Both the position numbers and the translations under genes were made by a program. A stretch of DNA of 13,084 nt from JBEKVE01 sp049514335 (lineage in GTDB: Bacteria > Actinomycetota > Acidimicrobiia > Acidimicrobiales > UBA8190), in NCBI GenBank assembly GCA_049514335.1, contig JBEKVE010000091.1:1-13084 (forward strand), read 5' to 3'. Shown here piece after piece: positions 1-5,844 of the stretch. How positions within the stretch are numbered: the first letter of the stretch is position 1; each line of letters opens with the position of its first letter. The notes beneath the pieces were generated by a model. That model was given only the letters and a program-made list of their open reading frames with translations, searched no databases and was not told the origin of the DNA.

Positions 1-284
1 GCCGTCGTCGACGCCGTGGGGATGTGGCGGAACAGGAACCGGTCGAAGGCGAGGCCGAGCGCCGGCGACATGACGAGCACCGACAGCACGAAGGCGACGG
101 CCACAGGGAGGTGCGAGCTGCGCACCAGGAGGTCGAAGACGAAGGCGGCCACGAACGCCTGCGCCCCGTAGGCGAGGTTGAACACGCCGGTGGCCCGGAA
201 GGTGAGGACCAGGCCCACGGCCATCAGGGCGAAGTCGCACCCGTAGGGGATTCCCGGGATCCCGTAGTTCAGGAACGTGCTCAC
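1..284 (-). CDS. LivH-type branched-chain amino acid ABC transporter permease (5' part only)
   Basis: N-terminal 94 residues of an inner-membrane permease of the LivH family, which with LivM forms the channel of ABC importers for branched-chain amino acids and, in many actinobacteria, other carboxylates. The piece shows three hydrophobic stretches (about residues 10-29, 33-54 and 60-80) and the family block FRATGVFNLAYGAQAF at residues 29-44, which resembles the conserved TGVFNFAHG-like segment of LivH. The start is GTG at 284, chosen because AGGAG lies five bases upstream and the family N-terminus begins just there. It follows the substrate-binding protein gene by 34 bp on the same strand, so the two are probably co-transcribed. 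The gene runs off the left edge, so its length, remaining helices and downstream ATPase genes are not visible. The family call is firm; the substrate is unknown. Confidence 0.85.
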   Translation of the reverse strand, partial: MSTFLNYGIPGIPYGCDFALMAVGLVLTFRATGVFNLAYGAQAFVAAFVFDLLVRSSHLPVAVAFVLSVLVMSPALGLAFDRFLFRHIPTASTT

Positions 285-289
285 AGCAG

Positions 290-294
290 CTCCT
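290..294 (-). promoter_or_regulatory. Ribosome binding site of the LivH-type permease
   Basis: Minus strand AGGAG with a five-base spacer to GTG at 284. It sets the permease start in the 34-bp gap behind the binding-protein stop codon. Confidence 0.65.
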
Positions 295-318
295 GGCGAG
301 GCGCGTTCACCGTCCCGG

Positions 319-1641
319 CTATCCGGTCGTGGTGGTGGTGGTCGAGCTCAGGCCGGGGGTCCCGGGCGGGGGTGGCACGGGGGTGTCGCTGGTCTTGCTG
401 CCGAAGCACGTGAACACCTCGGACCCGTCGGTGAAGGCCGGCACGAAGTTGCCGTTCTGCACCTGGACCGTCGACTGGCAGAACGGCGGGGTGGCGATGG
501 AGTGCCCCGTCTCCCAGTTGACCGGGGTGGTGAGCCCGTCCCCGGTGTAGGCCGTCTCCTTGTTGAGAGCCGCCACCAACTTCTTCTGCGTCAGGTTCCT
601 GCCCACCGACCGCAGCCCGGTGACGAACTGGTCCGCCGCTATCCATCCGTCGAGGGCGGTCTCGTTGTAGGTGTACGACGGCTGGTACTTCTGCATCTCC
701 CTGATGTAGGTGTCCATCCCCGGGTACACGCCGGGGTAGGCCAGGGCGGCCTCGAAGGGCACGTGCTGCAGGCCCAGGTACACGCCCTGCATGATCGACG
801 AGTACTGCTTGAGCGTGCCGCGGTCGTACCCGTTGAACCACACTTGTTTCATCGTGAGGCCGTTCTGGTCGATGGACCGCGCGAAGGCGACGTTGCCCGT
901 GACGTCCAGACACGTGAAGAGCAGGTCCACGTTGGCCGACTTCATCTTGAGGACGTCGGCGGTGGGGTCCGACCCGAAGGGGAAGGTGAGGTCGGTGTAC
1001 GACACGTTCAGACCGAACTGGCGCATGCCCGTCACCGCCGCCTGGCATGCGGCCGCCGACTGGGGAACGCCGTAGGCCACGACGGCGATCGACGTGGCCC
1101 CGAGCTGCTGGGCCGTGTAGGCGTCGCCGGGCGCGCCGCAGGCGAAGCACAGCACCGAGCCGAAGTCGGCGAAGAGCGAGGGGCGGTCCTGCCAGTCGCT
1201 CGACACGGAGTACCCGAATGTGGGGACCCCCTGGGCGGCCAGGTAGCTGGCACCACCGAAGAACGGCGTGCCCACCCCGACCACGGCGAAGACATGGTCC
1301 TGCTCGACGAGCTTCTGGGCCACGGTGAGGTCGGTGGTCGAGCTGCCCTGGTCGTCGGTCTGGTACGCCAGCTTGAGCTGGCGGCCGTCCACGCCGCCCT
1401 CGGCGTTGACCATGGAGAAGTAGCCCTCGACACCGTTCACGACCGGGGCGAAGTCCGACGACAGGGGCCCGCTGATGTTGGCGATGCTGCCCACGTTGAT
1501 GAGGTTGGAGCTGACACCGGGGGCGCTGTTGCTGCTCGCACCCGCGCCGGTCTTGGCATTCGAGCAGGCCGCCAGCCCGAGGACGACCGTCACGAGGACC
1601 GTGCCCACCGCCGCGACCTGCCGCCGACGACTGCGCGACAT
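319..1641 (-). CDS. ABC transporter substrate-binding lipoprotein, Leu/Ile/Val-binding (Peripla_BP_6) family
   Basis: A 440-residue extracytoplasmic binding protein that would deliver ligand to the LivH-type permease encoded next. Residues 1-25 form a lipoprotein signal peptide: basic SRSRRR, a hydrophobic core, then the lipobox GLAAC with Cys26 as the lipidated residue. A Ser/Ala-rich linker (27-45) is followed by the type I periplasmic-binding fold, with the typical opening INVGSIANISGPLSS (48-62) and the EGGVDGRQLKL block (81-91). The C-terminus ends in an unusual Pro/Thr tail (420-440, PPPPG then six Thr in a row). Cys165 and Cys168 form a CxxC-like pair, and further cysteines occur at 199, 244, 388 and 412, so disulfides are possible. 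ATG at 1641 is preceded by a purine-rich ribosome binding site. The family usually binds amino acids, but linkage to CoA-catabolic genes suggests an organic acid ligand (inference). Confidence 0.9.
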   Translation of the reverse strand: MSRSRRRQVAAVGTVLVTVVLGLAACSNAKTGAGASSNSAPGVSSNLINVGSIANISGPLSSDFAPVVNGVEGYFSMVNAEGGVDGRQLKLAYQTDDQGSSTTDLTVAQKLVEQDHVFAVVGVGTPFFGGASYLAAQGVPTFGYSVSSDWQDRPSLFADFGSVLCFACGAPGDAYTAQQLGATSIAVVAYGVPQSAAACQAAVTGMRQFGLNVSYTDLTFPFGSDPTADVLKMKSANVDLLFTCLDVTGNVAFARSIDQNGLTMKQVWFNGYDRGTLKQYSSIMQGVYLGLQHVPFEAALAYPGVYPGMDTYIREMQKYQPSYTYNETALDGWIAADQFVTGLRSVGRNLTQKKLVAALNKETAYTGDGLTTPVNWETGHSIATPPFCQSTVQVQNGNFVPAFTDGSEVFTCFGSKTSDTPVPPPPGTPGLSSTTTTTTG

Positions 1642-1650
1642 CGGTCCCCC

Positions 1651-1658
1651 TCTCCTCC
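1651..1658 (-). promoter_or_regulatory. Ribosome binding site of the substrate-binding protein
   Basis: Minus strand GGAGGAGA followed by GGGGG lies 9-16 bases in front of ATG 1641. This is one of the strongest Shine-Dalgarno tracts in the window, in contrast to the apparently leaderless genes further right. A stable inverted repeat (1664-1681) sits directly 5' of it. Confidence 0.6.
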
Positions 1659-1663
1659 GTCAC

Positions 1664-1681
1664 CACGGGACCTCTCCCGTG
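1664..1681 (-). promoter_or_regulatory. 5'-UTR hairpin just upstream of the binding-protein RBS
   Basis: CACGGGA (1664-1670), loop CCTC, TCCCGTG (1675-1681) is a perfect 7-bp inverted repeat with a 4-base loop. In the transcript it would form a GC-rich hairpin ending five bases before the GGAGGAGA ribosome binding site. It could modulate translation or mRNA stability, or it could be a DNA operator. Function is inferred; only the symmetry is seen. Confidence 0.4.
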
Positions 1682-1710
1682 CGTCCGGCACCGCCCCGCA
1701 CCCACGATGC

Positions 1711-1726
1711 CTGACGTCTGCGTCAG
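1711..1726. promoter_or_regulatory. Candidate operator, site A (TGAC-N6-GTCA)
   Basis: CTGACG-TCTG-CGTCAG is a perfect inverted repeat with 6-bp arms, 70 bp in front of the binding-protein start codon and just downstream of a TACAGT -10-like element (1742-1747). It is the most symmetrical of three copies of TGAC-N6-GTCA in this window; the others are at 7653-7666 and 10529-10542. All three read CCTGACG-N5-GTCA on one strand. The geometry fits a dimeric repressor binding near the transcription start. No regulator gene lies in the window. Confidence 0.5.
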
Positions 1727-1741
1727 TTCGTGCCGTTGCTC

Positions 1742-1747
1742 ACTGTA
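1742..1747 (-). promoter_or_regulatory. Possible -10 element for the binding-protein/permease transcript
   Basis: Minus strand TACAGT fits the actinobacterial TANNNT pattern. Transcription would start near 1735, leaving a leader of about 94 bases that carries site A and the 1664-1681 hairpin. I see no convincing -35 hexamer at the right distance, so this is tentative. Confidence 0.25.
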
Positions 1748-2066
1748 GCCCGGGCACGCGCTGAGCGCCTGACGCCCAACCCCCTGCAACACCGTGTCGT
1801 CCCGAGCGGCATCCGGCGTCACGACCTGCTCTCACCTCCTCCGCGGGTTGACGTCCGGGCCGACGACCCGGAGGACCCTGAGGTCATCGACTCTCGGGGC
1901 GGCGTCCTGGAGGTCTCGTCCCCGGCCCTCCGGACGAGCCCCTACCCGTTGTCGGGTTGCCGCTCACCGACCGTCGCTCCGCCGTCGAACCCCGAATGCT
2001 CTTCCCGACCGGGACGACCGGAGGAATCGCCCTGCAACTGACCCTCCGGTAACAAGCGGTGAGACA

Positions 2067-2078
2067 CCGGTGCACCGG
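2067..2078. repeat. 12-bp perfect palindrome
   Basis: CCGGTGCACCGG is identical to its reverse complement. It lies 84 bp beyond the stop codon of the CoA transferase, followed rightward by a small CGCC/GGCG stem at 2088-2099. It may contribute to transcript termination for the minus-strand operon, may be an operator, or may be chance in GC-rich DNA. Confidence 0.3.
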
Positions 2079-2131
2079 GAGGTGGTCCGCCCTGGGGCGC
2101 CTCGAGAACCCATCGACAGAGGTGGGGTGAC

Positions 2132-2169
2132 GGGTCAGGAGTGGAGGGTCAGGAGTGGAGGGTCAGGAG
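2132..2169. repeat. 14-bp tandem repeat (2.7 copies) spanning the CoA-transferase stop codon
   Basis: GGGTCAGGAGTGGA occurs at 2132-2145 and 2146-2159, and its first ten bases again at 2160-2169. The right-hand partial copy carries the gene's own TGA (2163-2165, minus strand). Because the unit is 14 bp, the two further TGA triplets (2149-2151 and 2135-2137) fall in the other two reading frames, so translation leaving the gene meets a stop in every frame. The repeat probably arose by slippage duplication of the gene's 3' end. Confidence 0.8.
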
Positions 2170-3830
2170 AGGAAGAGCCGTTCGGGGTCGTAGCGCCGGA
2201 GGGCGAGCACCTCGGCGCGGGCGACCGGTTCGAGCTCCTCCACCGATGCCGCCACCTCCACGTCCCACCCGCACGCCTCGACCAGCGCCCGCACCCGGTC
2301 TGACACCGGGACGTCGCCGGCAGGCACGGCTGCCACCCGCAGCACCCCGTCGAGGCGGCGCAGCACACCCAGATCCGTGACCACGCTGCGGACGCGCTCG
2401 CCCGGGCTCGTCACGAAGCCGACCTGCTCCACCAGACGCTCCGGACGGGCCAGGGACACCACCACGCACGCCGCGGCGCGGCTGGCGACGTCGTTGGCAC
2501 CTCCCGACCCCACCAGGAACGGGCCGCCGGGGATGAGCGTGGAGTTGAGGTTGCCGTCCCGGTCGACCTGGGCCGCCCCCAGGCAGGCCACCGTCACGGT
2601 GCCGGGCCCGCCCACCACCATGCCGAGCACGGTCGAGGCGTCGGCCAGCAGGGAGGTCCCGGGGAAGACCCGGTGGTTGAAGATGTAGGGATCGGCCGGG
2701 GTGGGCGTGTAGCCCCATAGGCCCAGCTCGGCGGTGAGCCGCAGCGACGACCCTCCGGCCCGGGCCCGGTCCACCGCCACCCAGGCGGCCAGGTTGGCCA
2801 CGCCCGCTCCGGCCAGCACGGCATGCGCCCCCACCGACGCCGCCACCGCCTCGACCTCTCGTGCCCCGAAGGCGGCGGCGTGCTCCCACTGACTGGCGGG
2901 CAGGCCGCTGTCCACCGGGTGGGCCTCGGCGTCCTGGCGCCACGACTCGGGGTCGGTGCGGCCCGCCAGCCACGTCAGACGCTCGGTGCCCACCCGCTCG
3001 AGGTACTGCTCGTGCGTGGTGGCCTCGAGCACCCAGTGCCGGGCCCAGTCGTCGAAGTCCCGGCGCGTCGCCTGGCGGGCCGCGCTCCAGAAGGCGATGT
3101 CCTCTCCATAGGAGGTGACGGGCAGGCCGGGCGCGTACAGACCTCCGGGATGGGCCCCGAACGGGGCCTCGACCACGGCCAGGACCCGGTGGGCGGGAAT
3201 CCGGACCCGGTGCCCCAGGCCGTCGAGGTTCTCCACCACCCGCTCGACGGTCGCCACCACCCCCCGGCGCGCCGCCCACGCCCCCCACACCCCTTCGAGG
3301 AGGGGCTCCGACAGCGCCACGTTGCCTTCGTGATCGGCCACGGCTCCGTGCACGAGCGTGACGTCGGGGACGAGGGGCGCCACCATCCCCACCGGGCCGA
3401 AGGGGGTGTCGGCCAGGGCGAAAGCATCGTTCTCGGCCATGGACGACCCCTGCAGCGAGCCCGTGACCACGGCCGGCAGGCCCCGGGCGGCGGCCTCGAG
3501 CCGCTGGGTGAAGGTCAGGATCGACCAGTGCTCGACTTCGACCGCGCCCGAGGTGTACGCCTCCTGGAAGACCGGGTTGGGGGTGTAGGTGGGGAAGGTG
3601 TCACCGGAGTAGGTCGTCACCACCTTGCGCACCATGCCGCCCCGGAAGAACAGCGCCCCGAGCGAGCTCAGGCTGAGCATGACCAGCGTGAACCCGGCGT
3701 CGGTGCCCCAGTGCTGTCGGGCGAGCTCGCGCGCCGCGGCGGTCCAGCGGCTGTGCCCGCACAGCACCTGCACGGTGTCGCCCGGACGGACGTGGCGCCG
3801 CAGCGCCTCCTCCAGATCGAGGTGCTCCAC
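2163..3830 (-). CDS. Family I CoA transferase, alpha and beta domains fused in one chain (IpdAB/glutaconate CoA-transferase-like)
   Basis: A 555-residue cytosolic protein that would move CoA between acyl groups or act as an acyl-CoA hydrolase/ring-cleaving enzyme like mycobacterial IpdAB. The alpha domain spans about residues 1-300, with RPGDTV (15-20), a Gly/Ser-rich stretch (124-130) and VVEAPFGAHPGGLY (219-232). The beta domain follows from about 310, with TAELGLWGYTP (366-376) and the family signature GSGGANDVASRAAA (441-454). Glu368 sits where family I beta subunits carry the catalytic glutamate that forms the CoA thioester, so transferase chemistry is plausible; I recall IpdB lacking this residue. 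The two domains are usually separate genes, so the fusion is notable. GTG 3830 is the only usable upstream start, but its ribosome binding site is poor. It is the last gene of the minus-strand operon, 51 bp after the hydratase. Substrate unknown. Confidence 0.8.
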   Translation of the reverse strand: MEHLDLEEALRRHVRPGDTVQVLCGHSRWTAAARELARQHWGTDAGFTLVMLSLSSLGALFFRGGMVRKVVTTYSGDTFPTYTPNPVFQEAYTSGAVEVEHWSILTFTQRLEAAARGLPAVVTGSLQGSSMAENDAFALADTPFGPVGMVAPLVPDVTLVHGAVADHEGNVALSEPLLEGVWGAWAARRGVVATVERVVENLDGLGHRVRIPAHRVLAVVEAPFGAHPGGLYAPGLPVTSYGEDIAFWSAARQATRRDFDDWARHWVLEATTHEQYLERVGTERLTWLAGRTDPESWRQDAEAHPVDSGLPASQWEHAAAFGAREVEAVAASVGAHAVLAGAGVANLAAWVAVDRARAGGSSLRLTAELGLWGYTPTPADPYIFNHRVFPGTSLLADASTVLGMVVGGPGTVTVACLGAAQVDRDGNLNSTLIPGGPFLVGSGGANDVASRAAACVVVSLARPERLVEQVGFVTSPGERVRSVVTDLGVLRRLDGVLRVAAVPAGDVPVSDRVRALVEACGWDVEVAASVEELEPVARAEVLALRRYDPERLFLS

Positions 3831-3866
3831 GTCGTCGCCGTTTTCGTCCCGTGCCCGTCGTCGCCC

Positions 3867-3881
3867 GGCGCGCCGCGCGCC
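3867..3881 (-). other. GC hairpin between the hydratase and CoA-transferase genes
   Basis: GGCGCG-CCG-CGCGCC is a 6-bp stem with a 3-base loop directly after the hydratase stop codon. No T-run follows, so it looks less like a full terminator than an mRNA processing or attenuation element in the operon's only sizeable internal gap. A 10-bp direct repeat, CGTCGTCGCC, at 3830-3839 and 3856-3865 flanks the CoA-transferase start. Confidence 0.3.
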
Positions 3882-4691
3882 TCAGCGACCGGTCCAGCGC
3901 GGGGTGCGCTTCTCGGCGAAGGCGGCCGGTCCCTCCTTGGCGTCCTCGCTCGAGAACACCTCGGTGGCGAGGGCGGACTCGATGCGGTACGCCTCTTTCA
4001 TGTCGACGGCGAGGCCCCGCAGGACGCTCTCCTTGGTCTTGCGCACCGCCAGCGGACCGTTGGCGGTGATGCGGTGCGCATACTCGACGGCCTTGTCCCG
4101 CAGCTCCTCGGCGGGCACCACGGCGTTGAGCAACCCGAAGCGCAGGGCCTGCTCGGCCGGGACGCGGTCGGCGCACAACAGGAACTCCATGGCGGCGGGG
4201 TACGGGATCTGGCGGGGCAGGCGCACCGTGGTCCCCCCGCCGGCGAACAGGCCGCGCTTGGGCTCCATGACCCCGAAGTACGCCTCGGGTGACGCCACCC
4301 GGATGTCACATCCCCCGAGCATCTCCATGCCGCCCGCCACGCACGCACCGTTCACCGCCGCCACGATCGGCTTGTACAGCTTGGACCCCCGCAGCACCGC
4401 CCGCACCCCGTCGTCGATGCGGTAGCCGTCGAGCTCTTCGACCTGGCGCGTCGAGATCTCGCGCTGGAGCTTCGTGATCTCGGGGATGTAGGTCTTGAGG
4501 TCGGCACCGGTGCAGAAGGCGTTGCCCACCCCGGTGATGATGGCCACCCAGGCCTCGTCGTCCTCGCCGAAGCGGTCCCAGGCCCCGCGCAGCTGGGCGA
4601 AGTGCTCCATGTCGAGGCTGTTCATGGCGTGCAGACGATCGATGGTGATCCACACCACATGGTCGTCGCCGAGCTCGTAGTGGACGGGCAC
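3882..4691 (-). CDS. Enoyl-CoA hydratase/isomerase (crotonase family), both catalytic glutamates present
   Basis: A 269-residue crotonase-fold enzyme expected to hydrate the 2-enoyl-CoA made by the acyl-CoA dehydrogenase encoded just upstream. Seen: the CoA/oxyanion segment AFCTGADLK (58-66), AAVNGACVAGGMEMLGGCD (111-129) and YFGVMEPKRGLFAGGG (138-153). Glu123 and Glu143 match the two acid/base glutamates of rat mitochondrial hydratase (Glu144 and Glu164), so true hydratase activity is likely. The open frame extends further upstream into the dehydrogenase gene, but GTG 4691 is preferred: AGGAG lies five bases away, the product then begins at the family N-terminus, and length is normal. Only one base separates it from the dehydrogenase stop, implying translational coupling. 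The exact acyl substrate is unknown. Confidence 0.9.
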   Translation of the reverse strand: MPVHYELGDDHVVWITIDRLHAMNSLDMEHFAQLRGAWDRFGEDDEAWVAIITGVGNAFCTGADLKTYIPEITKLQREISTRQVEELDGYRIDDGVRAVLRGSKLYKPIVAAVNGACVAGGMEMLGGCDIRVASPEAYFGVMEPKRGLFAGGGTTVRLPRQIPYPAAMEFLLCADRVPAEQALRFGLLNAVVPAEELRDKAVEYAHRITANGPLAVRKTKESVLRGLAVDMKEAYRIESALATEVFSSEDAKEGPAAFAEKRTPRWTGR

Positions 4692-4692
4692 G

Positions 4693-5838
4693 CTATCTCC
4701 TCTGCTCGCGGGGGAGCCCCAGGATGCGCTCCCCGATGACGTTGCGCTGCACCTCGGAGGTCCCGCCGGCGATGCTCGCCGCCTTGGACCACAGCCACTG
4801 CCGTTGCCACGGGCCCCAGCCCGGCGCCCCGGGGCCCTCCACCGCCAGCGCCGCATCGGACAGGTGCTGGGTCATGTCCGACCATGTGAGCTTGACCCAG
4901 CTCGACTCTGGACCCGGCGCCACCCCGCGCGCCAGCTTGGACAGCGTCCGCCAGTTGTGGGTGCGCAACACCACCAGCGACACGTAGGCGTCGACCAGCG
5001 CGTCGGCCACGTCGGGATCGTCGAGCGAGCCGTTGGCGGCCGCCTGGGCGAACAGCCGGGCGAGGTACCCCTCGTGGACGACCTCCTCCTTGAAGGGGAA
5101 GTTGGTGCCCCGCTCGTGGGCCAGCGTCGTGGACGCCACCGTCCATCCCTGGCCCTCGGGGCCGACGAGGTGATCGCCCGGCACCTCGACCCCGTCCAGG
5201 AAGACCTCGTTGAACTCGGCGTCCCCGGTGATCTGCACGAGAGGACGGATCTCCACCCCTGGCGCCTGCATGTCCACCACCAGCAGCGACAGACCGCGCG
5301 GACCCGTGGTCCCCTCGGCACTGCGCGCCAGGCACAGCCCGTACCGGGCGAACTGGGCGTACGACGTCCACACCTTCTGGCCCGTGACCCGCCACCCGCC
5401 GGGGACCGCCTCGGCGCTGGTGGAGAGGCCCGACAGGTCCGACCCCGCGCCGGGCTCGCTGAAGAGCTGGCACCAGATGTCCGCTGCCGTGGTGATGTGG
5501 GGCAGCCACCGCCGGCACTGGTCGGCGGTGCCGTGGGCCAGCAGGGTGGGCCCGGCCAGGTTGATTCCCACCCGGTTGACGAGCTGGGGCGCCCCGCTGC
5601 GGGCGTACTCGGCGTTGAAGATGGCCACCTCGACGGCCGACGCCCCCCGACCGCCGTACTCGGCGGGCCAGTCGATGCCCACCCATCCCGCCCCGGCCAG
5701 CTTCGCCTGCCACCGTCGTCCCCACGTCACCTGGCCGGCGAGGTCGTCGGTGTCGGGCGGCTGCTCCACGTTGGAGCCCAGCCATGCCCGCACTTCGGCG
5801 GCGAAGCGCTGCTCGTCCTCGTCGAGCGACAGGTCCAC
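4693..5838 (-). CDS. Acyl-CoA dehydrogenase, FadE26/FadE17-like, helix-G (LCAD/IVD-type) catalytic Glu
   Basis: A 381-residue FAD enzyme that introduces the alpha,beta double bond into an acyl-CoA. Order: N-terminal helical domain (1-120), beta domain with WCQLFSEPGAGSDL (122-135) and QKVWTSYAQFA (154-164), C-terminal helical domain ending GGTSEVQRNVIGERILGLPR (358-377). The position of the MCAD catalytic Glu376 is Gly here (GGT instead of EGT). A Glu stands in the HERG motif at residue 242, the helix-G position equivalent to MCAD Thr255 and used by LCAD, isovaleryl-CoA dehydrogenase and FadE26. GTG 5838 begins MDLSLDEDEQ, matching the paralogue at 10558. It starts six bases after the ligase stop codon with little Shine-Dalgarno sequence, so it is probably translationally coupled. 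No FadE27-like partner is encoded in this operon. Confidence 0.9.
   Translation of the reverse strand: MDLSLDEDEQRFAAEVRAWLGSNVEQPPDTDDLAGQVTWGRRWQAKLAGAGWVGIDWPAEYGGRGASAVEVAIFNAEYARSGAPQLVNRVGINLAGPTLLAHGTADQCRRWLPHITTAADIWCQLFSEPGAGSDLSGLSTSAEAVPGGWRVTGQKVWTSYAQFARYGLCLARSAEGTTGPRGLSLLVVDMQAPGVEIRPLVQITGDAEFNEVFLDGVEVPGDHLVGPEGQGWTVASTTLAHERGTNFPFKEEVVHEGYLARLFAQAAANGSLDDPDVADALVDAYVSLVVLRTHNWRTLSKLARGVAPGPESSWVKLTWSDMTQHLSDAALAVEGPGAPGWGPWQRQWLWSKAASIAGGTSEVQRNVIGERILGLPREQRR
4697..4701 (-). promoter_or_regulatory. RBS that fixes the hydratase start at 4691
   Basis: Minus strand AGGAG (within AGAGGAGA) lies in the last codons of the acyl-CoA dehydrogenase gene, with a five-base spacer to GTG 4691. 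It favours this start over the longer open frame reaching 4856, which would overlap the dehydrogenase by more than 150 bases. Confidence 0.65.
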
Positions 5839-5844
5839 CGGCGT

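Larger units (their letters stand above)
1642..2162. other. Non-coding gap between the CoA-transferase operon and the transporter genes
   Basis: About 520 bp with no convincing gene. Open frames here have no ribosome binding site, no recognisable family and arginine/serine/proline-rich translations. No tRNA-like T-arm or cloverleaf could be found. The transporter side (1642-1750) holds the RBS, hairpin, site A and a -10-like element. The operon side holds a 12-bp palindrome and a 14-bp tandem repeat. Weak stem-loops occur at 1944-1957 (ACCCG/CGGGT) and 2003-2014. Transcription from the CoA-transferase operon probably ends here, but no classical terminator with a T-run is present. A small RNA cannot be excluded. 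Confidence 0.5.

Noticed and set aside
328..342. GTG/TGG triplet run
   Set aside because: It encodes the six-threonine C-terminal tail of the binding protein; noted there, no separate function suggested.
277..1822. Long alternative frames on both strands over the binding-protein gene (about 495 and 513 residues)
   Set aside because: Low-complexity translations without signal peptide or family features; the lipoprotein frame at 319-1641 has lipobox, ribosome binding site and fold signatures.
1849..1854. TTGACG as a plus-strand -35 element
   Set aside because: No -10 at a proper distance and no plus-strand gene follows in this gap.
1980..2010. GGTTCGA-like string on the minus strand (near 1985-1993) suggesting a tRNA T-arm
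   Set aside because: The flanking bases do not form the required 5-bp T-stem and no acceptor or anticodon stem follows.
2132..2169. Short repeat as a possible CRISPR remnant
   Set aside because: Units are directly adjacent 14-mers with no spacers and no cas genes nearby; it is a simple tandem duplication.
1730..2303. Small open frames in the 520-bp gap that might be hidden genes
   Set aside because: No ribosome binding sites, no hydrophobic or motif content, Arg/Ser/Pro-rich composition typical of random GC-rich frames.
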